Shown: one piece after another, positions 1 through 7,298 of the stretch
Position numbering within the stretch: the stretch's first letter is position 1
Layout of the letters: each line of letters opens with the position of its first letter
Program-made: the position numbers and the translations under genes
The notes under the pieces: model-generated
The model's database searches: none
Told to the model about the DNA's origin: nothing
What the model saw: only the letters and a program-made list of their open reading frames with translations
Assembly: GCA_036656615.1 (NCBI GenBank)
Contig: JAVXHY010000019.1
Location: forward strand, 1-38,038
DNA from: CAUPWF01 sp036656615
GTDB taxonomy: Bacteria > Bacillota > Clostridia > Lachnospirales > Lachnospiraceae
DNA length: 38,038 bases
Reading direction: 5' to 3'

Positions 1-54
1 TTCGGACAAACGGTTTTCAAGACCGCCTCGTTATGACCACTTCGATACCTCTCC
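1..54 (-). tRNA. tRNA-Ser (anticodon TGA), 3' part cut by window edge
   Basis: Read on the minus strand from 54 downward, the sequence opens with a class II serine acceptor stem (GGAGAGGTATCGAAGTGGTC), continues through the D arm and has an anticodon stem-loop GGTCTTGAAAACC. The anticodon is TGA, which reads UCN serine codons. The variable arm, T arm and acceptor 3' strand lie beyond position 1. A strong promoter lies about 40 bases upstream. Confidence 0.9.
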
Positions 55-91
55 ATAATATGAAATTGTTATCGCTTTAGCGACAAGTTGT

Positions 92-120
92 ATTTTAGCA
101 TAGCCATGATTAACTGTCAA
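92..120 (-). promoter_or_regulatory. Sigma-A promoter for the tRNA-Ser transcript
   Basis: On the minus strand a perfect -35 TTGACA (120-115) and a -10 TAAAAT (97-92) are separated by exactly 17 bases. Transcription would start near 85, about 30 bases before the tRNA 5' end. It sits just downstream of ispD, so the tRNA gene has its own promoter. Confidence 0.75.
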
Positions 121-132
121 TACAATTTTCCC

Positions 133-843
133 TTATTTAGAAAGAATTTCATCATTTAAAAAAATTCTTGCCACTTCCAAGTCCTCTGGTGTAGTGATTT
201 TTATATTTTCATAGCTTCCTTCCACTAATTTCACTGGATGGCGAAGCATCTGTTCCACAACCATTGCATCATCTGTTACTTGTATAGTAGGTTCTAACAT
301 CAAACGCTGATACGCTGCTTTAATCAGTTCCGTTTTAAATACCTGTGGTGTTTGTATCAACCACAAGGTTTCTCGGTCAGGCGTTTCAACCGCAAATCCT
401 TTTTTATCTATTTTTTTTATAGTATCCTTTACCGGCATTCCCACTGCACATGCATCATATTGTTTCACTTCCTCATATGCACGTTTAATAATATCCTCTG
501 TCACAAGTGGCCTTGCACCATCATGAATAAATACATACCCATTTTCAGGTGTACATTTCAATCCAGCTAATACAGAGTGATAGCGTTCTTTACCACCTTC
601 CACAACAGCAGTAACTTTGTCTAAGTTATACTGATCAACAATTTCATTTCTACAAAATAATTCTTGGCCTTCACCTACGACTAAAATTATCTCATCAATA
701 ATGGGTGTGTTCTGAAACGCCCGTAGCGCATAGTACACAACTGGTCGATCTGCTATATTTAAATATTGTTTTTGAACATTCGTCCTCATTCGTTTTCCTT
801 GGCCTGCACATAAAATAATTGCAGTACATTTCAACTTGCCCAT
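133..843 (-). CDS. ispD: 2-C-methyl-D-erythritol 4-phosphate cytidylyltransferase
   Basis: A 236-residue soluble enzyme that transfers CMP from CTP to methylerythritol 4-phosphate in the MEP pathway of isoprenoid synthesis. The N-terminus has the family nucleotide loop (ILCAGQGKRMRTNVQKQYL), and HDGARPL and a TDDAMVVE stretch are further family landmarks. The length is normal. The start ATG shares one base with the tsaD stop (TAATG), and an AGGAGA ribosome binding site lies inside the end of tsaD, so the two are translationally coupled. This is the last gene of the rnz-tsaD-ispD transcript. Confidence 0.95.
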   Translation of the reverse strand: MGKLKCTAIILCAGQGKRMRTNVQKQYLNIADRPVVYYALRAFQNTPIIDEIILVVGEGQELFCRNEIVDQYNLDKVTAVVEGGKERYHSVLAGLKCTPENGYVFIHDGARPLVTEDIIKRAYEEVKQYDACAVGMPVKDTIKKIDKKGFAVETPDRETLWLIQTPQVFKTELIKAAYQRLMLEPTIQVTDDAMVVEQMLRHPVKLVEGSYENIKITTPEDLEVARIFLNDEILSK

Positions 844-1871
844 TAACGTTCTCCTAATTTTAAATTTGGTATAGCATTCAGATCTAGTCCATGCCTTGTA
901 CCTGCCATAAATTCATAATAAGCCGCGGCACCTATCATTGCTGCATTATCTGTGCATAAAATAGATGATGGATGATAAAATTCAATCCCTTTTTGTTTAC
1001 ATGCATCTTTCATTACCTTTTGCAGCGTGGTGTTAGCTGCCACTCCACCTGCAATTGCCAGCTTCTTTAGATTAAATTCGTCCACTGCTTTAATTGCATT
1101 TTCTACCAGCACATCAATGACTGCTTTTTGAAAGGAGGCCGCTATATCTGCCTGATTATACTTGACTCCCTTCATTTTGCAGCCATTTATATAATTCAAT
1201 ACCGAAGATTTAACTCCACTAAAACTAAAATCATATGGCGAGCCTTCTATGTGGGCCTTTGGAAATTTTATTGCATCACAATTACCCTCTTTTGATAACA
1301 AATCAATTTTAGGTCCACCAGGATAACCCAATCCAATTGCTCGTGCGACCTTATCAAATGCTTCACCAGCTGCATCATCTCTTGTTCTTCCAATAATATC
1401 ATATTGTCCATAATCTTTAACGCGCACCAAATGTGTATGTCCACCAGACACGATCAAACAAATAAAAGGTGGCTCCAATTCCTTGTATTCAATGAAATTT
1501 GCAGATATATGACCTTCTATATGATGAACACCAACTAATGGAATGTTTTTTGCATAGGCAATTGCTTTAGCCTCCGCAACTCCTACCAGTAATGCCCCAA
1601 CTAACCCTGGACCATAAGTCACACCAATGGCATCTATATCATCTAAAGTCACTTCTGCTTCTTTTAACGCTTCTTCAATTACTTGATTTATTTTTTCTAT
1701 GTGCTTTCGAGAAGCAATCTCAGGAACAACCCCTCCATACAGTTTGTGCAACTCAATTTGCGAAGAGATAACATTAGATAACACTTCTCTTCCATTTTTC
1801 ACTACCGCTGCTGCTGTTTCATCACAAGAACTTTCAATTGCTAATATTGTAATATCTTTTACTTCTTTCAT
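843..1871 (-). CDS. tsaD: tRNA N6-threonylcarbamoyladenosine transferase TsaD
   Basis: A 342-residue protein of the Kae1/TsaD/Qri7 family. With TsaB and TsaE it transfers the threonylcarbamoyl group to A37 of ANN-decoding tRNAs. Seen: an N-terminal ASKHA nucleotide fold start (ILAIESSCDETAAAVV), the metal-binding histidine motif HHIEGHISANF near residues 115-125, SGGHTHLV, and the C-terminal CTDNAAMIGAAA. The length is typical. A GGAGGAATAAAAAA ribosome binding site overlaps the end of rnz, which lies 4 bases upstream. Its partners tsaB and tsaE are in the neighbouring upstream cluster (3683-4851). Confidence 0.96.
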   Translation of the reverse strand: MKEVKDITILAIESSCDETAAAVVKNGREVLSNVISSQIELHKLYGGVVPEIASRKHIEKINQVIEEALKEAEVTLDDIDAIGVTYGPGLVGALLVGVAEAKAIAYAKNIPLVGVHHIEGHISANFIEYKELEPPFICLIVSGGHTHLVRVKDYGQYDIIGRTRDDAAGEAFDKVARAIGLGYPGGPKIDLLSKEGNCDAIKFPKAHIEGSPYDFSFSGVKSSVLNYINGCKMKGVKYNQADIAASFQKAVIDVLVENAIKAVDEFNLKKLAIAGGVAANTTLQKVMKDACKQKGIEFYHPSSILCTDNAAMIGAAAYYEFMAGTRHGLDLNAIPNLKLGER

Positions 1872-1875
1872 TTTT

Positions 1876-2787
1876 TTATTCCTCCGGAAAATCCAATTCT
1901 ACAGACATACCATCTTTCCCTGCTTTTGACTCCTTAAAGATATTTCTTACTTCTTCCATAAATTCCTCCGGCCGCGTTAGCGATGGACTATAATGAGTCA
2001 GCCACATTTCCTTTACATTAGCATCTTTTGCCAATTTTGCAGCCTCATAAAATGTCATATGCTTATATTCCACAGCTTTTGCCGATTTTTCTTTTTCTCC
2101 ATACATTCCTTCGCAGATAAACAAATCTGAATTTTTAGCATTTTCTTTAATAGATTCTGTGGGTCTTGTATCTGTTGTATAAGTAAGTTTAATTCCTTTT
2201 CGTGGCTCACCTAAAACCATATCCGGTGTAAATATTACTCCATCTATTTCTACTGTTATTCCCTTTTGTAATACCTTCCATGACTGCATTGGAATTTCCT
2301 TTGACTTAGCACGTTCCACATCAAATTTACCCACCCGGTCTATTTCCATTGTGTATCCATAGCATAATACATTATGATTTACACGAAATGCCTTCAGACG
2401 ATATCCATTTAATTCAAATGTTGCAGCTTGTCCTTCAATTTCTATATATTTAATTTCATAAGGTAACTCTGGCGCAATGACTCGCAGCGAATTTACAACC
2501 CTTTCCAATCCTTTTGGACCAATCAGAGTTAATGGTTCTGTACGATCTGCATTTCCCATAGTCAAAAGCAAGCCCGGCAGCCCGCTAATATGATCTCCAT
2601 GATAATGAGTGAAGCAAATGACATCAATGGGTTTAAAACTCCAACCTTTTTCTTTTATTGCAATCTGTGTTCCTTCTCCGCAATCAATGAGTAAACTGCT
2701 GCCATTAAATCTTGCCATCAGTGAAGTCAGCCAACGGTATGGCAACGGCATCATACCCCCTGTTCCCAGCAAACAAATATCTAACAT
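1876..2787 (-). CDS. rnz: Ribonuclease Z
   Basis: A 303-residue metallo-beta-lactamase-fold endonuclease that trims tRNA 3' ends. The zinc motif FTHYHGDHISGLPG (HxHxDH) lies at about residues 59-72, and later metal ligands are seen in YTTDTRP, CEGMYG and WLTHYSPS. The length matches bacterial RNase Z. The start ATG follows a GAGGAAAAAAC ribosome binding site, with its own promoter at 2820-2848. It is followed by tsaD after 4 bases, so it heads an rnz-tsaD-ispD unit joining tRNA maturation and modification. Confidence 0.95.
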   Translation of the reverse strand: MLDICLLGTGGMMPLPYRWLTSLMARFNGSSLLIDCGEGTQIAIKEKGWSFKPIDVICFTHYHGDHISGLPGLLLTMGNADRTEPLTLIGPKGLERVVNSLRVIAPELPYEIKYIEIEGQAATFELNGYRLKAFRVNHNVLCYGYTMEIDRVGKFDVERAKSKEIPMQSWKVLQKGITVEIDGVIFTPDMVLGEPRKGIKLTYTTDTRPTESIKENAKNSDLFICEGMYGEKEKSAKAVEYKHMTFYEAAKLAKDANVKEMWLTHYSPSLTRPEEFMEEVRNIFKESKAGKDGMSVELDFPEE

Positions 2788-2819
2788 GTTTTTTCCTCTA
2801 TTCCTTTTTTACTTTTATC

Positions 2820-2848
2820 ATCTTAACATATTTCAATTCTATTGCCAA
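2820..2848 (-). promoter_or_regulatory. Promoter for rnz-tsaD-ispD
   Basis: Minus-strand -35 TTGGCA (2848-2843) and -10 TAAGAT (2825-2820) with a 17-base spacer, 33 bases before the rnz start codon. It lies between the upstream small gene's terminator and rnz. Confidence 0.65.
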
Positions 2849-2866
2849 GGTATTGATAAATCACAT

Positions 2867-2908
2867 AAAAAAAAGCAAGAACAAAGTAAGGTAATAATTA
2901 CTTTGTTC
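2867..2908 (-). terminator. Intrinsic terminator of the small CxxC gene
   Basis: An 11-bp perfect stem (GAACAAAGTAA at 2879-2889 pairing with 2898-2908) is followed on the minus strand by TTGC and a run of eight T (2874-2867). The stem includes the stop codon of the 2898-3131 gene. Confidence 0.8.
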
Positions 2909-3131
2909 CTGCAACTGGAGTTAAAAAACCAGCTATTATTTTATCATAGCATTCTTCACATAAGTCAAACGAATGCCTTTCTCCGTCTTTATTCGAAAAA
3001 TATCCCCATTCATAATCAATACTAAATACTCCCTCCTCCGGATGTCCGTTTATAACAGTAATTTCTCTTCCGCATTGATTACAAAATATTTTTTCTACTT
3101 CCTTTACTTCTTTAGTCTTATATTGTCGCAT
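2898..3131 (-). CDS. Small protein with two CxxC pairs, probable zinc binding
   Basis: A 77-residue protein I do not recognise. It has CNQC near residue 17 and CEEC near residue 58, enough for one zinc site. Between them is an acidic, aromatic stretch (FSIDYEWGYFSNKDGERH). There is no signal peptide or membrane segment. It is probably real: a GGGAGGAACTGC ribosome binding site precedes the ATG, a TATAAT box lies upstream at about 3196-3201 (minus), and a strong terminator begins at its stop codon. It lies between the rimI and rnz units, each of which has its own signals. Function unknown. Confidence 0.7.
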   Translation of the reverse strand: MRQYKTKEVKEVEKIFCNQCGREITVINGHPEEGVFSIDYEWGYFSNKDGERHSFDLCEECYDKIIAGFLTPVAGTK

Positions 3132-3219
3132 GCAGTTCCTCCCATAAGTGTTTCTATTTGATACACTATGACTCTCAATTTGTTCTACGCCTTTATTATA
3201 GCGTCTGTATAGGCCTATG

Positions 3220-3244
3220 AAAAGAGGAAACTATTTCCTTTTTT
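3220..3244 (-). terminator. Terminator after rimI
   Basis: AAAAGAGGAAA (3220-3230) pairs with TTTCCTTTTTT (3234-3244) around a 3-base loop, with one G-U pair. It lies just past the rimI stop codon and would end the tsaE-tsaB-rimI transcript. The minus-strand exit is CTCTTTTC, so the T tract is weak. Confidence 0.55.
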
Positions 3245-3255
3245 GTTTTTCTTGC

Positions 3256-3696
3256 TTAACCAATTAAATTCTCCATCATCAGTCCATCCTCTTCTGGATT
3301 ATGATAATACATTTTACGTATAGCAAATATTACAAATTTATGCTTTCTATAAAAAGCAGTTGCGGCTTTATTCGTCACTCGCACTTCCAATACAATTCGA
3401 TGAATCTGTTGTTCTTTGCATTGTCGAAAAATATCTGTCATTAATAAATCCCCAATACCAGTTCTTCTCGCTTGCCTTTCTACTGCTATACGGAGTAATT
3501 CCGCTTCATCAAACAACAAAGATATTATACAGTATCCCTTTAATTGTCCATGTTCTTTTGCCACTATAATAAATGTATGGTCTTGTGAAAAAGTTTCAGT
3601 CAACGAACGAACACTCCATGCATCCGTGAAAATATTTTTTTCTAATATTGCAATATATGGGATATCTTCTATTGTAGCTTTATTAATCACTAGCAT
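3256..3696 (-). CDS. rimI: Ribosomal protein S18-alanine N-acetyltransferase
   Basis: A 146-residue GNAT-fold acetyltransferase, by family the enzyme that acetylates the N-terminal alanine of ribosomal protein S18. The acetyl-CoA loop RRTGIG sits inside IAVERQARRTGIGDLLM, followed by the family segment LEVRVTNKAATAFYRKHKF. The open frame extends upstream to 3732, but I place the start at 3696, where a GAGAGAAAG ribosome binding site is well spaced and the protein begins MLVINKATIED. This leaves a 14-base overlap with the end of tsaB. The tsaB-rimI order is common in Clostridia. Confidence 0.88.
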   Translation of the reverse strand: MLVINKATIEDIPYIAILEKNIFTDAWSVRSLTETFSQDHTFIIVAKEHGQLKGYCIISLLFDEAELLRIAVERQARRTGIGDLLMTDIFRQCKEQQIHRIVLEVRVTNKAATAFYRKHKFVIFAIRKMYYHNPEEDGLMMENLIG

Positions 3697-4390
3697 TTTG
3701 TTGGTTTCTTTCTCTCTCTGCCTGAGATACACGTAAGTAATCCGGTTGGTGATTTGCTGCCGTCTCTATTTTCCCCTGTTGATAATAAAGCATCCCTAAG
3801 GCACCTATGGCAGCCCCTCTCTGTCGGTTCATATGTGGTGGTGCAAATGTATAATTTACTAATAGTTTGTCCTTTAGTTGTTTGTGATATACTGGCACTC
3901 CGTCTCCCAAAAAGGTAACCGGTTCTTTCATCTCATTTAACATATTTATCAATTCATCCACTTCAATAGCCATCTGTGTTTTTCTTATAATAAATTTACC
4001 CGTCTGAAATTGATACATTCCTGTATATACTTGATTTCTCCTTGCATCTAAAATCGGACATACAATGCCTTCGGTTCCAACTAAATTATAAGCCAATCCC
4101 TCTAATGTTGGAACATGAATCAAAGGTTTCTCTAATGCCAAGCCCAATCCTTTCGCTGTAGCTGATCCAATACGAAGTCCTGTAAATGAGCCTGGACCAC
4201 CTGAAATTGCAATAGCATCAACCGTATTTAAATCAAGCTCTAACATTCTTACCACCTCATCCAGCATTGGAAGCAAAGTCTGAGAATGCGTCTTTTTATA
4301 ATTCACTGTATATTCCGCTAAAGTTTGATCATCCTCAACAACTGCAACAGATGCAACCAAGCCCGAGCTATCTAGTGCTAATATGCGCAT
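3683..4390 (-). CDS. tsaB: tRNA threonylcarbamoyladenosine biosynthesis protein TsaB
   Basis: A 235-residue ASKHA-fold partner of TsaD, needed for t6A formation. It has the family start LALDSSGLVASVAVV and the motif SGGPGSFTGLRIG near residues 65-77. The C-terminal half is divergent, as usual. It lies 26 bases downstream of tsaE and its end overlaps rimI, so the three genes form a unit. The length is typical. Confidence 0.94.
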   Translation of the reverse strand: MRILALDSSGLVASVAVVEDDQTLAEYTVNYKKTHSQTLLPMLDEVVRMLELDLNTVDAIAISGGPGSFTGLRIGSATAKGLGLALEKPLIHVPTLEGLAYNLVGTEGIVCPILDARRNQVYTGMYQFQTGKFIIRKTQMAIEVDELINMLNEMKEPVTFLGDGVPVYHKQLKDKLLVNYTFAPPHMNRQRGAAIGALGMLYYQQGKIETAANHQPDYLRVSQAERERNQQNASD

Positions 4391-4416
4391 ATTCTTTTCT
4401 CCTTTTTACATTTGTT

Positions 4417-4851
4417 CTATCGTAATTGTTCTATTGTAATTCTTCTATATTCAAATCCATAGGAAATATCTTTTTCAATCACAATTTCTGTTCGTTTCTC
4501 TAAAAGAATATCTTCAATTAAATTTGCCCATTCAATTAGAGTTACTCCTTGACCATATACATAATCCTCATATCCAATCTCTTCCATCTCACTGATATCT
4601 CCGATTCTATATACATCAAAATGATAAAATGGCAGTCTTCCCTCTTCATACACCTGTACAATTGTAAATGTAGGACTGCTAATCGGTTCTTCTATTCCCA
4701 ACCCTTTTGCCAACCCTTGAGTAAATATAGTCTTGCCTACACCTAACTCACCAATTAATGTATAAAGCTCTCCTGCTTTTGCCTGTTGTCCAATTTTCAT
4801 TCCTATGGCAAATGTTTCTTCTGCACTTCTTGTTTCTATTATTTTAATCAT
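4417..4851 (-). CDS. tsaE: tRNA threonylcarbamoyladenosine biosynthesis ATPase TsaE
   Basis: A 144-residue P-loop ATPase that drives the TsaB-TsaD cycle. Walker A is GELGVGKT, followed by SSPTFTIVQVYE, FYHFDVYRI and LIEWANLIED, all family hallmarks. The frame can begin at a TTG at 4866, but the ATG at 4851 has a well-spaced GAAAGAG ribosome binding site and is preferred. A TATAAT at 4880-4875 on the minus strand would start an RNA about 17 bases before this codon. First gene of tsaE-tsaB-rimI. Confidence 0.93.
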   Translation of the reverse strand: MIKIIETRSAEETFAIGMKIGQQAKAGELYTLIGELGVGKTIFTQGLAKGLGIEEPISSPTFTIVQVYEEGRLPFYHFDVYRIGDISEMEEIGYEDYVYGQGVTLIEWANLIEDILLEKRTEIVIEKDISYGFEYRRITIEQLR

Positions 4852-4885
4852 ATCATTCTCTTTCAAATTTTTTTATTATACACAC

Positions 4886-4919
4886 AAAGGGTGTGCTATA
4901 CGATTATAGCACACCCTTT
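4886..4919. terminator. 15-bp hairpin between ribU and tsaE
   Basis: AAAGGGTGTGCTATA (4886-4900) and its exact complement (4905-4919) flank a 4-base loop. It lies 32 bases past the ribU stop, as expected for the ribU terminator, but the minus-strand exit (TGTGTGTATAAT) has no T run. RNA end-processing or a barrier to read-through into tsaE is also possible. Confidence 0.6.
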
Positions 4920-4951
4920 CACCTATGACAATAACATGGGTTTGTTACTTT

Positions 4952-5584
4952 TTATGAATGCTGCATTCTAAATATAGGGCTTATCTTTTTATAAATCAAA
5001 ATTGTTATAAGAGAAACTACGACACCCTTTAATAAATTAAATGGGGCAACTGCTAATAAAACAAAGGAGTTCAAACTTGTAATGGATGAATTGATTTTCG
5101 TTCCGAAACCTACCAGTGCATCAATCGGAAGTTCCATTACCTTTGCATATACTGGCAACAGTAGGTAAGCATTTAAAAAGCATCCCACAACTGTCATAAT
5201 AATTGTTCCCACAAGTAAACCTAAAATCGCCCCTTTTCTTGTTCTATTCTTTCGATAAATTATACCTGCCGGAACACAAAGACCACAGCCTATGAAAAAG
5301 TTAGCAACCTCTCCCACACCTCCCGTCATGGTTCCATTAATCACAAGATTCAATATGATTTTCACTAATTCTACCATTGCTCCCGCCAATGGTCCCATAG
5401 TAAAGCAGCCAATTAATACCGGCACTTCACTAAAGTCTAATTCATAAAAACTAGGAGCAAAAGGTAAGGGAATTTCAAATAACATTAACACCGTTGCAAT
5501 TGCTGAAAGCATACCAATTTGCGCAATCATCCTTACCTTTGTTTTCGACTTATTTCTTACATTTGTCATTGCTTCTGTACTCAT
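4952..5584 (-). CDS. ribU: ECF transporter S component for riboflavin
   Basis: A 210-residue membrane protein with five to six hydrophobic segments that binds riboflavin and works with the shared energy-coupling module (EcfA/EcfA'/EcfT, not in this window). Family features are the FAPSFYELDFSEVPVLIG segment and the loop NGTMTGGVGEVANF. The open frame runs up to 5698, but that part is riboswitch and terminator. The ATG at 5584 has a strong AAAGGAGAG ribosome binding site and gives MSTEAMTNVR. The FMN riboswitch directly upstream supports flavin as the substrate. Confidence 0.93.
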   Translation of the reverse strand: MSTEAMTNVRNKSKTKVRMIAQIGMLSAIATVLMLFEIPLPFAPSFYELDFSEVPVLIGCFTMGPLAGAMVELVKIILNLVINGTMTGGVGEVANFFIGCGLCVPAGIIYRKNRTRKGAILGLLVGTIIMTVVGCFLNAYLLLPVYAKVMELPIDALVGFGTKINSSITSLNSFVLLAVAPFNLLKGVVVSLITILIYKKISPIFRMQHS

Positions 5585-5641
5585 TTTCTTCTCTCCTTTT
5601 TCATCTGCCTTTCGGCGCTTTATAAAGGAAAAACTTCTGGA

Positions 5642-5671
5642 AAAGCCCCGAATTTTTCTATTCGGGGCTTT
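5642..5671 (-). terminator. Riboswitch-controlled terminator in the ribU leader
   Basis: A 12-bp GC-rich stem (AAAGCCCCGAAT with ATTCGGGGCTTT) and a 6-base loop, ending in TTTT on the minus strand. It lies between the FMN aptamer and the ribU ribosome binding site, where the expression platform of a transcription-terminating FMN switch is expected. FMN binding should favour this hairpin and turn ribU off. Confidence 0.85.
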
Positions 5672-5699
5672 CATTTCACTTATGCTAATCGACCACATA

Positions 5700-5815
5700 A
5701 ATTTCTTCTCTCATCCAGACTTTACTGTCGGTACCGGAATTACACCAGTTCAACCACCTAAGTGGGTCGCGGACTTTACCGCCGGTTGGGAATCACACCC
5801 TACCCCGAAGAATTT
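5700..5815 (-). ncRNA. FMN riboswitch (RFN element)
   Basis: Minus-strand sequence carries the conserved blocks of the FMN aptamer in order: CTTCGGGGTAGGGTG, ATTCCCAACCGGCGGTAAAG, TCCGCGACCC, GGTGTAATTCCGGTACCGAC, AGTAAAGTCTGGATGAGAGAAG. The outer stem P1 forms between AAATTCTTC and GAAGAAATTT at the ends. A promoter lies just upstream and a terminator just downstream. Confidence 0.97.
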
Positions 5816-5832
5816 CTTTTATTATATATCCA

Positions 5833-5861
5833 AGTATAACACCTTAAAGTACACATTTCAA
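5833..5861 (-). promoter_or_regulatory. Promoter for the ribU leader
   Basis: Minus-strand -35 TTGAAA (5861-5856) and -10 TATACT (5838-5833), 17 bases apart. The start near 5826 falls about ten bases before the FMN aptamer. Confidence 0.75.
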
Positions 5862-5906
5862 GAAAATTGTGTGCTTTTGGTACAACCCGGATATTTCTCA
5901 TTTGTA

Positions 5907-5925
5907 AAAGTGCTTTCAGCACTTT
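5907..5925 (-). terminator. Hairpin after the K+ channel gene
   Basis: AAAGTGCT and AGCACTTT (8 bp, 3-base loop) lie 32 bases past the stop at 5958, ending CTTTTAC on the minus strand. It probably ends the tex-glpK-yitT-channel transcript just before the ribU promoter. The T tract is short. Confidence 0.6.
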
Positions 5926-5957
5926 ATTTCTCAGGACTGTATCAATCAGCATATGAA

Positions 5958-6380
5958 TTACATTTTGAATTTCCTATGTTTTATTTTTTCAGATAATTCT
6001 TTCAATTCTTCCTTTGAGAGCTTATCTAAATTTTCCATTTTTTCCAAAAAACATGTTTCACTTTCATGAATACGAAGTTTTTGAAATTCGAGATAATAAC
6101 TGGTTACAACACCAGGAATTAATGCTAAAACAAATACACCATAAAGCCCAAGTATAATAGAACAGATTCGCCCCACCACTGTAACTGCCACAATGTCGCC
6201 AAATCCAATAGTCGAAATAACCAAGAAAGAATACCAGATAGCATCACCATAGGTATCAATAGTAGGCTCTATAAGCCATAATGTAACCGCGTTCAGTAGA
6301 AAAAACACTAAAAACCCACTAACGATTTTATCAACATTAGTTCTCTTTAAGATGGTCCATAATAGTTTTCCTTTCTTCAA
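5958..6380 (-). CDS. Two-helix potassium channel
   Basis: A 140-residue membrane protein of the Ion_trans_2 family. It has a hydrophobic helix (about residues 18-37), a pore loop with the selectivity filter TIGFGD in SFLVISTIGFGDIVAV, and a second helix (about 70-95), then a short charged tail. No RCK/TrkA-N regulatory domain follows, so it is a minimal KcsA-like subunit that would act as a tetramer. The start is TTG, supported by a GAGGAG site 7 bases upstream; no earlier ATG fits. It follows the yitT-like gene by 34 bases. Confidence 0.85.
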   Translation of the reverse strand: MKKGKLLWTILKRTNVDKIVSGFLVFFLLNAVTLWLIEPTIDTYGDAIWYSFLVISTIGFGDIVAVTVVGRICSIILGLYGVFVLALIPGVVTSYYLEFQKLRIHESETCFLEKMENLDKLSKEELKELSEKIKHRKFKM

Positions 6381-6414
6381 TGTCCTTCTCCTCTTCTATT
6401 ATTTTCATTGCCTA

Positions 6415-7281
6415 TTAACCGTTAATCTTATAATCTCTGTCCAAGGTAAATCCTCTTCCTTTTACTTCATTGATTTGGGTAATGGTAATAAACGCTTTAT
6501 CATCTATCTTTTGTATCATGTCATTGATCGTATATAGTTTTCTATTTTGAACTACACACATAATTCCCAACTGATCCTTCTGCGCTAACCCAGTTTCGAT
6601 TTTAACCATTGTTGCACCTACCGAAAGTTCCTTAAGTAACTTTTCTTTAATTTCGTCATATTTTTCAGAAATTATAAACAACTGTATCTGTGATTGTCCG
6701 AAAATAGCAACTCTTCCTAATACGATTGAAGTCAATAACAAGGTAATAATTCCGTATAATATTTGCTCTGAAGAAGAAAAGAATGCCTGGAAAGCAATTA
6801 CTATAAAATCAACTCCATACATACAAACTGCCAATGGTGAATGAAAGATTTTATTAATGACCAAAGCTAAAATATCTGTTCCACCTGTTGAGGCACCCAT
6901 TCTTATAATAATGCCAATTCCAAGACCAAAAAGTACTCCCGCATATATGGCAGCTAATAATGTATTGTCAGTCAAATTCCCAACTCCAGGGATTGCACGA
7001 AATAGTTTGAGGAAAACAGGGTACACAATGGTACTGATAATCGTTGTTGTAGCAAATTTTTTTCCTAACACAATGGCACCTAACACAAATAAAATAACAT
7101 TTATTACAAATATAATGGCTGATAAGTCCATAGATATATAGTGATTTACCGTTAAACCAATACCTGTTGCACCTCCCATAACAATTCCCTGAGGTATAAC
7201 AAAACCTGCAACGGTAAATGCTAAAATCATATTTCCTAAAAGCACCCCTGCAATAATTTTTGGAACTTTCATATTCTTCAT
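6415..7281 (-). CDS. YitT family membrane protein
   Basis: A 288-residue protein with five to six membrane segments in the first 200 residues, including the family motifs GGATGIGL and MGASTGGTDILA, and a C-terminal soluble DUF2179 domain (about 205-285, ending INEVKGRGFTL). The length is standard for the family, whose transport role is not settled. A GAGGAAGATAGG ribosome binding site precedes the ATG. It follows glpK by 17 bases and is probably cotranscribed with it and the channel gene. Confidence 0.9.
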   Translation of the reverse strand: MKNMKVPKIIAGVLLGNMILAFTVAGFVIPQGIVMGGATGIGLTVNHYISMDLSAIIFVINVILFVLGAIVLGKKFATTTIISTIVYPVFLKLFRAIPGVGNLTDNTLLAAIYAGVLFGLGIGIIIRMGASTGGTDILALVINKIFHSPLAVCMYGVDFIVIAFQAFFSSSEQILYGIITLLLTSIVLGRVAIFGQSQIQLFIISEKYDEIKEKLLKELSVGATMVKIETGLAQKDQLGIMCVVQNRKLYTINDMIQKIDDKAFITITQINEVKGRGFTLDRDYKING

Positions 7282-7298
7282 CCTATCTTCCTCTTTCC

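Noticed and set aside
2609..3025. 138-codon plus-strand frame across the rnz/small-gene junction
   Set aside because: It crosses a promoter and a terminator of the opposite strand and has a low-complexity sequence.
5585..5698. In-frame N-terminal extension of ribU (38 residues)
   Set aside because: It is encoded by the leader terminator and the end of the FMN riboswitch; the strong ribosome binding site is at the internal ATG at 5584.
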